Shown here: positions 17,286 through 26,134 of the stretch, piece by piece | Numbering within the stretch: the stretch's first letter is position 1 | Layout of the letters: each line of letters opens with the position of its first letter | Assembly: GCF_004368405.1 (NCBI RefSeq) | Contig: NZ_SBJH01000064.1 | Location: 1-64,000, forward strand | From: Olivibacter sp. XZL3 | Lineage (GTDB): Bacteria; Bacteroidota; Bacteroidia; Sphingobacteriales; Sphingobacteriaceae | DNA length: 64,000 nt | Direction: 5' to 3' | Notes under the pieces: generated by a model | What the model was told of the DNA's origin: nothing | What the model saw: only the letters and a program-made list of their open reading frames with translations | The model's database searches: none | Program-made: the position numbers and the translations under genes

Positions 17286-19526
17286 TCATTCTAGTAACTC
17301 GTCAAAATGAATTGGCAGCTTGTTAATTCGCTTACCGGTGGCATGGAATACGGCGTTTGCTATGGCTGCCGGCATGGCGACTAAGCCGATCTCCCCTACT
17401 CCTTTAACGCCTAACTCATTGATCAGCTCATCTCTTTCTTCAGCAAATATAACTTCCAATTGGTGGACGTCGGCGTGGGTGGGGATATGGTATTCGGCCA
17501 GATTAGCGTTGACATATTTGCCCAGGTTTTCATCGATAACGGACTCTTCCTGCAATGCTTTGCTGATTCCCCATACCATGGATCCACTTATCTGGCTATG
17601 GGCTGTTCTTGGATTGATAATTTTACCGGCCGCCACAGCAGTAACGGCACGGGTTACGGTAATGGTTTTTAAGTCTTTATCTACCTCCACTTCTACAAAG
17701 GATGCGCTGTGTGTCATTTTACTGTACTTCCGCAACTTTAGCAAATGAGGCTTACCCATTTTGGTGGTTTTAATGGCCTGCCCTTTATTGGCCGCCACGA
17801 TTTCCTGAAAATTGATATGCACGGATGGTTCGTTCACCAGGGCGATTCTCCCGTTTCTAAAAACTAAGTCTTTTTCATCGGCATCCGCCAAAGGTGAATC
17901 GGACATCTCCTTTACTTTTTCCAACAGTTTTTTCTTAAGGGCTTTCGCTGCCATAACGATAGCCACACCGGTAGAGCTGGTCATGGATGAACCTCCCTGA
18001 AACATCGAGAAGGGCTTTTTACTATCACCATAACCGAAAATCACATCTTCAATAGGCAGTCCGAGTTCATCGGCAGCGATTTGAGTCATCACGGTAAACG
18101 TCCCGGTCCCGATATCGGTAACGGCATTGTTTATCATCAATTTTCCTTCTTTTGTGAGAATCGCCTCGATGCGCGACGGAAACTGATAAGCGTCCCACAC
18201 GCCAGTGGCCATGCCATAGCCGACCAATTTATTGCCGCGTGTCATGCTGCCGGGTTCTGGATTGCGGTTGCTCCAGCCGAAGCTGTCTGCCGCCTGCCGG
18301 TAACATTCCCTGAGCGCCTTGCTGGTAAAAGGCTTTTCGGTCGACGGATCGACCTCGGCGTAATTGCGTAACCTTAGTTCAAGTGGATCGATCCCCAACT
18401 TGTAAGCCAACTGGTCCATCGTACATTCAATGGCATGCATAGCGGTTACACCGCCCGGTGCACGCATATCGGTAGGCGTAGAAAGATCGAGGGGAACCAC
18501 TTTATATTCAAATCGGGTATTGGATATGGGATACAAACGGTGGCTCCAAGAGGATATGACTTCGGTATAATCTTCATAAGAGGATGTTTCCACAAAAGCC
18601 GCGTGCCTGGCGGCTGTCAACTTCCCATTTTCGTCCGTAGCGAATTGCAATTGCTGCAGATTTTGCGGCCGATGTGCCAAGGTGAACATTTGGTGGCGAT
18701 CCAGCACAACCCGTACATTACGCTTTAGATGAAGCGCCGCCATTACCGATAAAAAAAGCTGATACTGAGGCCGCAGGCCTGAACCGAAGGCACCACCCAC
18801 ATAAGGCGCCAGCACACGCACGTCTTTATAGCGGAGACCGAACACATTCGCCACAAAAAGCTGATTATTGATGGTGCCCTGCGTTTTATCGTAAATGGTG
18901 AGTTTACCATTCCCTTCATACACGGTGGTGGTTGCGAAAAGTTCCATGGGGTTGTGGTGCTCATTGCCATGATAGTATTCGGCATCGACTTTAAACGGCG
19001 CAGCTTCGTAGGCCTTTTCAAAGTTGCCCGTAGGTGCAGGCGGCGGCGGTTTTAACGCGGTTGCTATTCCCTTCTTCGCGGGCCTTGCTTTACTCAGATT
19101 GGCCTCCACGGAAGTGACGAAAGGCTCCTCTTCATAGTCCAGCTGCACGAGGGAAGCTGCATACCGGGCGATTTCGAATTCCTCTGCTACAACCAGCGCT
19201 ACGGGCTGTCCGTTAAACCGAATTTTATTGTCATGTAGGGGCTTGAACACCGTACCTGGAGGCGCATCCATATCGGCATATTGCAGATCAAACCACGCAA
19301 GCCCCGGTCGGTTTTCGTGTGTTAACACTTCTACCACACCAGGCAAAGCCTTCGCAGCGCTTGTGTCAACACGAACAATTTTGCCCTTGGTAATGGTACT
19401 GTTGACCACGTATCCATAAAGCAATTGCGGAACATGGTAATCTGCGGCATATTTAGCGGAGCCTGTGACTTTCTGCCTCCCTTCCAAACGGTTAAGCGGT
19501 TGTCCTATGTTGGGTTTAATTGCCAT
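17286..19526 (-). CDS. Xanthine dehydrogenase-family molybdopterin-binding subunit (PaoC/YagR-like)
   Basis: The 746-residue molybdenum-cofactor subunit of a three-subunit aldehyde/xanthine-type oxidoreductase. The alpha/beta hammerhead is at the N-terminus (GSAKYAADYHVPQLLYGYVV), followed by the molybdopterin-binding region with LAPYVGGAFGSGLRPQ, RAPGGVTAMHAIE, DIGTGTFTVMTQ and FQGGSSMTSSTG. The catalytic Glu is in KGVGEIGLVAMPAA near residue 715. Start ATG 19526 overlaps the end of the FAD-subunit gene by only a few codons, so translation is coupled. The arrangement iron-sulfur, FAD, Mo subunit matches E. coli paoABC, which oxidises aromatic aldehydes. Substrate here is not known. No XdhC/PaoD maturation chaperone follows. 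Confidence 0.92.
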   Translation of the reverse strand: MAIKPNIGQPLNRLEGRQKVTGSAKYAADYHVPQLLYGYVVNSTITKGKIVRVDTSAAKALPGVVEVLTHENRPGLAWFDLQYADMDAPPGTVFKPLHDNKIRFNGQPVALVVAEEFEIARYAASLVQLDYEEEPFVTSVEANLSKARPAKKGIATALKPPPPAPTGNFEKAYEAAPFKVDAEYYHGNEHHNPMELFATTTVYEGNGKLTIYDKTQGTINNQLFVANVFGLRYKDVRVLAPYVGGAFGSGLRPQYQLFLSVMAALHLKRNVRVVLDRHQMFTLAHRPQNLQQLQFATDENGKLTAARHAAFVETSSYEDYTEVISSWSHRLYPISNTRFEYKVVPLDLSTPTDMRAPGGVTAMHAIECTMDQLAYKLGIDPLELRLRNYAEVDPSTEKPFTSKALRECYRQAADSFGWSNRNPEPGSMTRGNKLVGYGMATGVWDAYQFPSRIEAILTKEGKLMINNAVTDIGTGTFTVMTQIAADELGLPIEDVIFGYGDSKKPFSMFQGGSSMTSSTGVAIVMAAKALKKKLLEKVKEMSDSPLADADEKDLVFRNGRIALVNEPSVHINFQEIVAANKGQAIKTTKMGKPHLLKLRKYSKMTHSASFVEVEVDKDLKTITVTRAVTAVAAGKIINPRTAHSQISGSMVWGISKALQEESVIDENLGKYVNANLAEYHIPTHADVHQLEVIFAEERDELINELGVKGVGEIGLVAMPAAIANAVFHATGKRINKLPIHFDELLE

Positions 19527-19539
19527 AATTTGTATGAGA

Positions 19540-20559
19540 TCAAAGTGACGGTTGTGCACCCGGCCGTTGCGACTGGGGATGCAGGGCCATCATGCCGTTC
19601 CGGATGATTGCCCGCTTGGCTAGTTCTATTTTAAAACTATTGTGTTTGTATCCTTTGGCGCCCTGTAAAATAACAGCCGCTGCTTTAGCAAAATTTTCAG
19701 GCGTGGCCGGCTTGCCTTTCAACAATTCTTCCGCCTCCTTAGCCCTCCAGGGCTTGTGCGCAACACCGCCTAAAGCGATCCGCGCTTCCGTGATGACATC
19801 ACCATCTAACTCAAGGCCTGTTGCTACAGACACTAAAGCGAAAGCATAAGACTGCCGGTCGCGTAGTTTTAAGTAAGAATAATTTTGCTCAAATCCTTTT
19901 ACCGGAAGATCTATAGACGTAATCAGCTCGCCGTACTGCAAATTATTATCCCGCTCTGGCTGATCGCCGGGCAAGCGGTGAAAGTCGGCAAACGCTATAT
20001 TACGGTCACCATTCGGACCGGTTACGTTCACAACCGCAGCAAGCGCTGCTAAGGCTACACACATGTCTGAAGGAAAAACGGCTATGCAATGCTCGCTTGC
20101 ACCCAAGATGGCATGTATACGATTATATCCGTTGATAGCGGCGCAGCCTGAACCCGAAACCCGTTTGTTGCATGGCGCATTGGCATCATAAAAATAATAA
20201 CAGCGCGTTCGCTGCAACAAATTACCGCCGTCTGTCGCCATGTTACGTATCTGGGCAGAGGCACCGGCAAGGATGGCTTTTGAAAGCAAAGGGTATCGCG
20301 ACTCGATCAAGGGATGATAAGCCGTGTCGGCATTGGTAACCAATGCACCCAACCTCAGTCCCCCATCCGCTTTTTCGATGATTGCCCTGCAATCGGCCAA
20401 CCGGTTAATATCCACCAGCAACTCCGGATGCGTGAGATTATATTTCCAGATATCTATGAGGTTTGTACCGCCGGCAATAAATGCGGCTTGGGCCTTGGTA
20501 TTAAGTGCCTTTACGGCTTCGCTTGCAGTTTCAGCTCGCAGAAAAGCAAAACTATTCAT
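19540..20559 (-). CDS. Xanthine dehydrogenase-family FAD-binding subunit (PaoB/YagS-like)
   Basis: The 339-residue FAD subunit passes electrons between the iron-sulfur subunit and an acceptor. It has the FAD-binding AAFIAGGTNLIDIWK loop near the N-terminus, GASAQIRNMATDGGNLLQRTRCYYF with Cys-rich CYYFYDANAPCNKR (the extra [4Fe-4S]-site region found in PaoB-type proteins), and a CO-dehydrogenase flavoprotein C-terminal domain (IALGGVAHKPWRAKEAEELL). It overlaps the 2Fe-2S gene upstream by 8 nt and the Mo-subunit gene downstream, indicating one transcript. Confidence 0.93.
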   Translation of the reverse strand: MNSFAFLRAETASEAVKALNTKAQAAFIAGGTNLIDIWKYNLTHPELLVDINRLADCRAIIEKADGGLRLGALVTNADTAYHPLIESRYPLLSKAILAGASAQIRNMATDGGNLLQRTRCYYFYDANAPCNKRVSGSGCAAINGYNRIHAILGASEHCIAVFPSDMCVALAALAAVVNVTGPNGDRNIAFADFHRLPGDQPERDNNLQYGELITSIDLPVKGFEQNYSYLKLRDRQSYAFALVSVATGLELDGDVITEARIALGGVAHKPWRAKEAEELLKGKPATPENFAKAAAVILQGAKGYKHNSFKIELAKRAIIRNGMMALHPQSQRPGAQPSL

Positions 20560-21049
20560 ACATGCCTCCGTCCTTTACTTCCATAATGGCATCAATAATA
20601 CCTATGTTGGCCCCGCAACGACAAAGATTGCCGCTCATCAACTCCTTTACGTCCTCCCGTGTCTTTGCCTTCCCTTCTTTAAACAGACCTATTGCACTGC
20701 AGATTTGTCCTGGTGTGCAATACCCGCACTGAAAGGCGTCGTGATCAATAAAAGCCTGTTGTAATGGGTGTAGCTGATTACCACGAACAACGCCTTCGAT
20801 GGTTGTGATCTCAGCCCCCTCTTTCAACACGGCCAAGGTGAGGCAGCTCAGTATCCGTTTGCCGTCACAAAGAACGGTGCAGGCGCCGCATTGCCCATGG
20901 TCACATCCTTTTTTGGTACCGGTAAGATCAAGGTGTTCGCGCAGTGCATCCAAGAGGCTTACCCAAGGCAGTAACAGTAGTTCGTGTTGCTCTCCGTTGA
21001 CCTTTAAGCGAACCGTTTGCAGTTCGTTGAATTGGTGTTCGTTTTCCAT
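20552..21049 (-). CDS. Xanthine dehydrogenase-family 2Fe-2S subunit (PaoA/YagT-like)
   Basis: A 165-residue two-cluster iron-sulfur subunit. The plant-type ferredoxin cluster is ligated by CDHGQCGACTVLCDGKR and the following CL motif. The second cluster is ligated by CGYCTPGQ and GNLCRCG. ATG 21049 (MENEHQF) is chosen because it directly precedes VRLKVNGEQHELLL. The longer frame from 21112 lacks similarity, and I see no Tat signal, unlike E. coli PaoA. That suggests a cytoplasmic enzyme. It is the first gene of the operon, and the region just upstream carries repeated TTAGCTAA boxes. Confidence 0.93.
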   Translation of the reverse strand: MENEHQFNELQTVRLKVNGEQHELLLLPWVSLLDALREHLDLTGTKKGCDHGQCGACTVLCDGKRILSCLTLAVLKEGAEITTIEGVVRGNQLHPLQQAFIDHDAFQCGYCTPGQICSAIGLFKEGKAKTREDVKELMSGNLCRCGANIGIIDAIMEVKDGGMYE

Positions 21050-21058
21050 TGGATTCAA

Positions 21059-21151
21059 TGTCTTAGCTAAGATCCATACTTTATGAAAGATGTCATCACT
21101 AGCAATGAACAATTTAGCTTTACTATAGTTTCGGATAATTTAGCTAAGACA
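21059..21151. promoter_or_regulatory. Inverted TTAGCTAA repeats upstream of the molybdenum dehydrogenase operon
   Basis: TGTCTTAGCTAA (21059-21070) and its exact reverse complement TTAGCTAAGACA (21140-21151) face each other across 69 bp. A partial third box, TTTAGCTT, lies between at 21113-21120. The first arm is within a self-palindrome (CTTAGCTAAG, 21062-21071) and begins 10 nt upstream of the first gene's ATG. This looks like a multi-site operator; the binding protein is unknown. Confidence 0.5.
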
Positions 21152-21159
21152 CTGATCTC

Positions 21160-22338
21160 TTAGACCGAGCTCTTCACTGGTTTGCGCGAAGCATCGTTCC
21201 GCTTCAAGTTAATATGCTGCCTTGTGTTGCTTTTCTTTTTTTTCTTCTTACGGCCCAACCAAATAAATAACCCAGTGAAGGGCAAAGAAGCGCCAAAAAG
21301 AACGGCTATTACGTATATGATTTTAGTGACCAGTCCGCCTATACTTCCGGTATGGATAGGGAAGATCGTTCTTCTTACTTTCATGCCCCTGGTCTGATCG
21401 ACGTATAATTCGCGGTGCACCAAGTCTCCAGTATAGGCGTTAAAGAACAAGCGATCTACGACGTTGGGCAAGAAAGCATCTTCCTGTTCTTTGGTCACCT
21501 CCAGCACATCTTCCTCTTTATCCAGAGGAAGATGCACGGTCACGGTGCCGCGATAGGGCAAGAGCTCTTGGACTTGCTGGTATGCTTTTTCGAGCACGGC
21601 CCCTTCTATAGCTGCTTTAGGTAAATGGAAGACCGTTTTCACTTTTTGCGGTCCCTTACCATCGAACAGTAAATAAATCCCATTGTTAAACCATTTGTAG
21701 CTCCAGGTAAGACCGGTCAGCGTAATTACAAACAAGATCGGAAAAAAATAGAACCCGCCCACGGCGTGGATGTCCCAGTTCAGACGCTTCGAAGAAGCGT
21801 CCCATTTGATCTTGAGGCGCTGCTTCCACATTTTTGCATTCTTTGGCCACCAGATTACCAGCCCTGTAACCAATACCAGTAGGTAGGACAAACAACACAG
21901 GCCCGTAATAGCTTTGCCAAGGTCTCCCATAAGGAGTCGACGGTGGATCTCCTCCACCACCGAAAAAAAATGGCTCTTGCCGGGCACGTAGTCGCGCAGC
22001 GCCCCGGTATAGGGGTCCAACCCCAGGAACACCCGCTCCATTCGGTCGCCTTCCGTCTGAAAAACCACGTTCCTTTCTCTGTTCTCTTCGTTGATAGTGA
22101 AGCGTGCCACCTGCTGCTTTCCTGCATATCGCCCGGCAAGCGCGGTTAGCTCGTCGAGCGACAGACGCCGGGCTCCGACAGGTCGCTCGGCCGCTTCATA
22201 CAGCGTGGGATAGGAAATAACCTCCAGCTCCTCCTCAAAAACCAATAAAGCTCCTGTAACCGCGGCTATTGAAAAGATCAGCCCTACTGCCAGCCCCAAC
22301 CAGAGATGAAGCCAAGCTATTATTTTTTTCAAATTCAT
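21160..22338 (-). CDS. PepSY-associated transmembrane protein (PepSY_TM family)
   Basis: A 392-residue inner-membrane protein with the PepSY-associated TM helix architecture. TM1 is near the N-terminus (AWLHLWLGLAVGLIFSIAAVTGALLVFEEE), TM2 near 145-165 (ITGLCCLSYLLVLVTGLVIWWP), TM3 near 195-215 (AVGGFYFFPILFVITLTGLTWS) and TM4 near 345-368 before a polylysine tail. Conserved His residues at H11 and in IHRRLLMGDLG, and IHTGSIGG, fit heme or metal coordination. Such proteins sit beside TonB siderophore receptors and are thought to act as ferric-siderophore reductases. It begins 9 nt after the receptor gene, so it belongs to the same iron-uptake transcript. Confidence 0.9.
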   Translation of the reverse strand: MNLKKIIAWLHLWLGLAVGLIFSIAAVTGALLVFEEELEVISYPTLYEAAERPVGARRLSLDELTALAGRYAGKQQVARFTINEENRERNVVFQTEGDRMERVFLGLDPYTGALRDYVPGKSHFFSVVEEIHRRLLMGDLGKAITGLCCLSYLLVLVTGLVIWWPKNAKMWKQRLKIKWDASSKRLNWDIHAVGGFYFFPILFVITLTGLTWSYKWFNNGIYLLFDGKGPQKVKTVFHLPKAAIEGAVLEKAYQQVQELLPYRGTVTVHLPLDKEEDVLEVTKEQEDAFLPNVVDRLFFNAYTGDLVHRELYVDQTRGMKVRRTIFPIHTGSIGGLVTKIIYVIAVLFGASLPFTGLFIWLGRKKKKKKSNTRQHINLKRNDASRKPVKSSV

Positions 22339-22347
22339 GTTTTCGCC

Positions 22348-24807
22348 TTATAAAGTATAGCCAATGGAAATCAGGTAATTTCTCGGAGCTCCCGGGAACA
22401 GACGATTAAAATCAAAACCGCCCACCCAGTATGTTTTATTAAACACATTATTGAAATTGGCCTGGATTTTAAACTTATCAACCCTATAATAGATTGCCGC
22501 ATTTGCCACCATATAGGCAGGCAGTTGCAAGATTGCGCTGTTCGTATTGCGGCGGGTGGCGTAGTTGCTTCCTAAAGCGACTCCCAAGCCACTCAAAGGT
22601 CCGCGGAAAAAGGAATATTTTGCCCAGACGTTCCCTTGGCTCTTAGGTGCATTCGGCACAATTGTTCCTATCTCGCTGGCATCCTCGCTCTCGGTAATTT
22701 TGGTTATGTTGTAAGAAAAATTGGCTGTCACGTTGAGGTTCTGACGAATGTTTCCGTATACCTCCAGCTCCACCCCTTTAGCCTGTTGCTGACCGATTTG
22801 GCGCAGCAAGTCCGGATTATCAGGAGCATTGGCATTCATTAGGATGTTGTTTTGCTCAATGCGATATACAGCGGTGGTGACCGCAAGGTTCCGGCTAAAA
22901 AACTCCATTTTTGCTCCGGCTTCGACCATGTTACTGATCAAGGGGTCGAAAGGTCCTCCATAAGTCTGTGGATCGCCAATGGTGCCCGCTGATTGCGGCT
23001 GATATCCTTCCGTATAGGTACCGTAGAAACTAATCGGATCAATGGGCGTATACACCAAACCTACCCGTGGGACAAAGGCCTTCTGTTGTACCCGGCGTTC
23101 TCCCTCTTTCGTATAGTTCAGCACATCCGTATAAAACTCCTGGCGGAACCCTAGTAAAGCCTGGAATTTATTCCACTTGATCTGCTCTTGCACGTATACT
23201 CCGTTCACAAAATACTTAGAAGGCGTTTCCTCGGCTGATACATTGATGTAACCAGAGATTTCAGAAATGGCATAACTCGGATTTGCTAAATCAAAGTAAG
23301 GCACGTTGGGCGCGGGGATCCCGTTCCTAAACTGATAGTTTTCAGGATGTGCAGGGTCATAAGCGCTGTAGGTGCGACTACCATCCGCACTCAAAAAACC
23401 GCTGGCATTATAGGTGGAGTTTCCTTTCGGGAAGGTCTCCTCGATATGGTCATAACCTACCAGCAATTTATGCTCGAGCGGGCCGGTTTTAAAATCGAAA
23501 TTAAAATAGGTAGTTAAGTTGTCAATGTAATTCTTACGAAGGCGACGGATTGTCTGCATCCCCATCAAGGTAGGGATTTCATTACCCAAGGAGTCCACAC
23601 CATAACGATTAGAAGTACGGTGCTCTAATAGGTCTTCATCATAGAACGATTTCAAGTAAGAGGCGTTGAAGGTGATGTGATCGGAAAAGTGATGTTGGAG
23701 AGAGATAGTTGAAAACAGGTTCAGTTCGTTCTGATAGTCATTCTTTCTGCCAACAGCAAAAGATACGGGGGTGGAATACAGATCCTTTCCGGCAGAAGCT
23801 CCAAAGATCGGTTGCCCGCGGTCAAGCCGTCCTTTATTATATTGATATACCAGGTCGAAATTGATCCGCGTTTTGTCATTCGGCACAAAAGAAAAAGAAG
23901 GAGCCAGCACCATGGCGGAGCCGTCCTGAAGAATACGGAACGATTCGGCATTCTGGTAGGCCAGATTTAAGCGATACAGCAAAGTCTTGGTATCATTCAT
24001 TGGTCCGGTGAAGTCAACAGCCGTACGATAGGTGTTATAGCTTCCCGTTACGAAGCTGATGGCCTTGCGGGCTTCGTCTAAAGGTTTTTTCGTCACCGTA
24101 TTGATTGTACCTCCGGGATCGGTATTTGCGAACAAAGCGGATGCAGGCCCTTTAATCACCTCGATCCTTTCTACATAAGGCAATAAGTTCTGTGCCCATC
24201 CCCTCGTCGAGATGCGCAGGCCATTCACCAAAGTATTGCTGGCCCGAAAACCGCGCAGCACAAAATCATTGTTATTGTAAGAATATTGGTTCACCCCACT
24301 CACATTTTTGATGGCATCGGAGGTTTTGAAAGCCAGTTGATCGTCCAGCGTCTCTTTTGTCACATAGCTGATCGACTGCGGAATTTCTTTAATGGGCGCA
24401 GCGGTTTTCGTTCCACTAAACGACACGGTGTTCTTATAACCACTTTCCTTCCTTCCGATTACTTCAACCGACTGGAGTTCTTCGTTAGCGGGTTCGAGTT
24501 GGACGGTAAAGGCTTTATCCTCCCCTTCTCGCCAAACTGTTTCTACCCGGTAGACTTTATACCCGATAAACGTGCAGTACAGGGTATGCCTACCTGGCAA
24601 AACAGGCAAGGTGAATTGTCCGTTTTCATCGGTTTTTGTGGAAAAAGACTTACGGTCTATCCATACCGTAACACCGGCGAACGGTTCGCCAGAATCGCTC
24701 TTTACCACTCCGCGTACCCTAGTTTGCTGCCTAGCAGCCAAGACGGGAGAAGACGGAAATAGCAGTAAATAAAAGGAACACGCTAGAAATACGCAAAAAT
24801 GCTTCAT
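22348..24807 (-). CDS. TonB-dependent siderophore receptor
   Basis: An 819-residue outer-membrane receptor that imports ferric siderophores using TonB energy. It has a signal peptide (residues 1-24), a carboxypeptidase-regulatory-like beta-sandwich (RVRGVVKSDSGEPFAGVTVW through HTLYCTFIGY, about 30-105), and a plug domain with IKEIPQSISYVTKETLDDQ, VNQYSYNNNDFVLRGF, RIEVIKGPASALFANTDPGGTINTVTKKP. The C-terminal 22-strand barrel ends in aromatic YLISIGYTL. ATG 24807 is clean. It is followed directly by a PepSY membrane protein. A perfect 15-bp inverted repeat lies 17 nt upstream of the start, indicating iron-responsive repression. The siderophore is not identifiable. Confidence 0.95.
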   Translation of the reverse strand: MKHFCVFLACSFYLLLFPSSPVLAARQQTRVRGVVKSDSGEPFAGVTVWIDRKSFSTKTDENGQFTLPVLPGRHTLYCTFIGYKVYRVETVWREGEDKAFTVQLEPANEELQSVEVIGRKESGYKNTVSFSGTKTAAPIKEIPQSISYVTKETLDDQLAFKTSDAIKNVSGVNQYSYNNNDFVLRGFRASNTLVNGLRISTRGWAQNLLPYVERIEVIKGPASALFANTDPGGTINTVTKKPLDEARKAISFVTGSYNTYRTAVDFTGPMNDTKTLLYRLNLAYQNAESFRILQDGSAMVLAPSFSFVPNDKTRINFDLVYQYNKGRLDRGQPIFGASAGKDLYSTPVSFAVGRKNDYQNELNLFSTISLQHHFSDHITFNASYLKSFYDEDLLEHRTSNRYGVDSLGNEIPTLMGMQTIRRLRKNYIDNLTTYFNFDFKTGPLEHKLLVGYDHIEETFPKGNSTYNASGFLSADGSRTYSAYDPAHPENYQFRNGIPAPNVPYFDLANPSYAISEISGYINVSAEETPSKYFVNGVYVQEQIKWNKFQALLGFRQEFYTDVLNYTKEGERRVQQKAFVPRVGLVYTPIDPISFYGTYTEGYQPQSAGTIGDPQTYGGPFDPLISNMVEAGAKMEFFSRNLAVTTAVYRIEQNNILMNANAPDNPDLLRQIGQQQAKGVELEVYGNIRQNLNVTANFSYNITKITESEDASEIGTIVPNAPKSQGNVWAKYSFFRGPLSGLGVALGSNYATRRNTNSAILQLPAYMVANAAIYYRVDKFKIQANFNNVFNKTYWVGGFDFNRLFPGAPRNYLISIGYTL

Positions 24808-24823
24808 AATACAGTATTATTTA

Positions 24824-24880
24824 AACTAATTCTAAATAGAAGCAAAAATAGAAAAAGAAACCAATTATTTAGAATTAGTT
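24824..24880. promoter_or_regulatory. Perfect 15-bp inverted repeat upstream of the siderophore receptor
   Basis: AACTAATTCTAAATA (24824-24838) and TATTTAGAATTAGTT (24866-24880) are exact reverse complements separated by 27 bp. They occupy about -17 to -73 from the receptor start codon. Each arm with its flank (TTTAGAATTAGTTCAAA) is weakly palindromic, as expected for two divergent copies of one operator. Control by Fur or a DtxR-type iron regulator is inferred from the genes served. Confidence 0.6.
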
Positions 24881-25024
24881 CAAATACTGATCAAAAGATA
24901 TTTTATATCAACTTATTGTCGCTAATCAGAAATATAAAATCGTAAGCTATGGATGCCATGGCGTTGACCGCTCTTTAGCGAATCAAACCATTTTGAAAAG
25001 CTAAAAAACAATAGTCCAAATCAT

Positions 25025-25205
25025 GAGATCCGCAATATTCATGACCTATATCCGGACTAAAAGATTGACGTACAGGCAGAACAAGAAGCTTTACTCCGCC
25101 ACGAAACGATTCTCTTCCAATATCCATTCTACTGGCTAAGCTTAGCCGCAATCCTCAAGCATTGGATCGACGAGGTTTTCCAGTATCAGTTCGCTTATGG
25201 TTGCC
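25025..25205 (+). pseudogene. NAD(P)H-dependent flavin oxidoreductase (KefF/MdaB-like) relic
   Basis: A plus-strand frame reads EIRNIHDLYPD, an in-frame TAA (25058-25060), then KIDVQAEQEALLRHETILFQ, YPFYWLSLAAILKHWIDEVF and QYQFAYG. This is the flavodoxin-like core of the quinone reductase family. The N-terminal Rossmann start is lost, and nothing recognisable continues past about 25205. The rest of 24881-25404 shows no other gene. Confidence 0.7.
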
Positions 25206-25404
25206 TAAGTTCAGTTTGTCAGTACAAATCTCCTGTATTCTCTTTTTAGGCTATATATTATGGTATTTCCAATCTCTTAACAATATACGGGTACGAATGC
25301 CGAAATATCGTTAGGCTGACGGTTTACACGACTTCCTCTGAAGCATCTGAACGAAACACTGAATGTGGAGCTGAAAGCTACCGTAGTAAAGTAGAACTAG
25401 ACGG

Positions 25405-26085
25405 CTAAAGGTATGGACGTGCTATTTCGTCTGCCCGTGTCAAGTTCACCTCGCGCTTACTTATGTCGGCGTTTTGCAAAGCGGACTCTAAGGCGTCTTT
25501 GTCGAGATCCTGACAATAGGCCGGTTCCCCGGGTTGCTGCCTCCAAGATTCAGACAGTGAGCCGGCGTCGATGGCGTCAAAGCCGATCTGTTCAATAAGG
25601 CTCGTGACTACTCGCTTTTCCCGCTCGTCATTTCCGGCAACCGATAGCGCAATGCGATTCGGGCTTCCTGGAGGAACAGCCTTCGAAGCTAAGCTTAATG
25701 CAACAATATTGTTAAAAGCTTTAATTACAGAATGGCCAAGTACTTTGCCTACCCATTCGCTATCTGTTAGTCCGCCACTGATATCCGTATTTTGTCCATC
25801 GCGGGAAGGATAGTAATTACCTGCATCAATGATGACCGCCCTAGAGGCCGATAGTATTTTTATAGGGAGAGTCGGTATCGCTTTCTCTGGGGTCGCGAGG
25901 ATGACGATGTCTTTAGCACCAGCCGCTACTTCTGTGGTCACAGGAGTAGCGGCTGTTTTCTCTGCAATTTCGCCTAATGATTCCGGGCCTCTGGAATTAG
26001 CAATGGCAACCTGATGTCCAAGCTTTGTCAAATGTCCGGCTAGTGTACTACCTATATTGCCGGAGCCTATTATTCCGATATTCAT
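25405..26085 (-). CDS. NADPH-dependent F420 reductase-like / NADP oxidoreductase
   Basis: A 226-residue Rossmann protein of the NADP oxidoreductase, coenzyme F420-dependent family. The dinucleotide motif GIIGSGNIGSTLAGHLTKLGH (GxGxxG) is at the N-terminus, with ANSRGPESL contacting the phosphate of NADP. VILATPEKAI, VIIDAGNYYPSRDG, VIKAFNNI and the C-terminal IDAGSLSESWRQQPG follow the family. Bacteroidota generally do not make F420, so the true hydride acceptor is uncertain. It lies 49 nt downstream of the broken monooxygenase gene on the same strand, so these probably form one unit. Confidence 0.88.
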   Translation of the reverse strand: MNIGIIGSGNIGSTLAGHLTKLGHQVAIANSRGPESLGEIAEKTAATPVTTEVAAGAKDIVILATPEKAIPTLPIKILSASRAVIIDAGNYYPSRDGQNTDISGGLTDSEWVGKVLGHSVIKAFNNIVALSLASKAVPPGSPNRIALSVAGNDEREKRVVTSLIEQIGFDAIDAGSLSESWRQQPGEPAYCQDLDKDALESALQNADISKREVNLTRADEIARPYL

Positions 26086-26134
26086 TTTCTTTTTTATTAG
26101 TAAACATTAAACCCGAAAATGCGTTTCCAATTCC

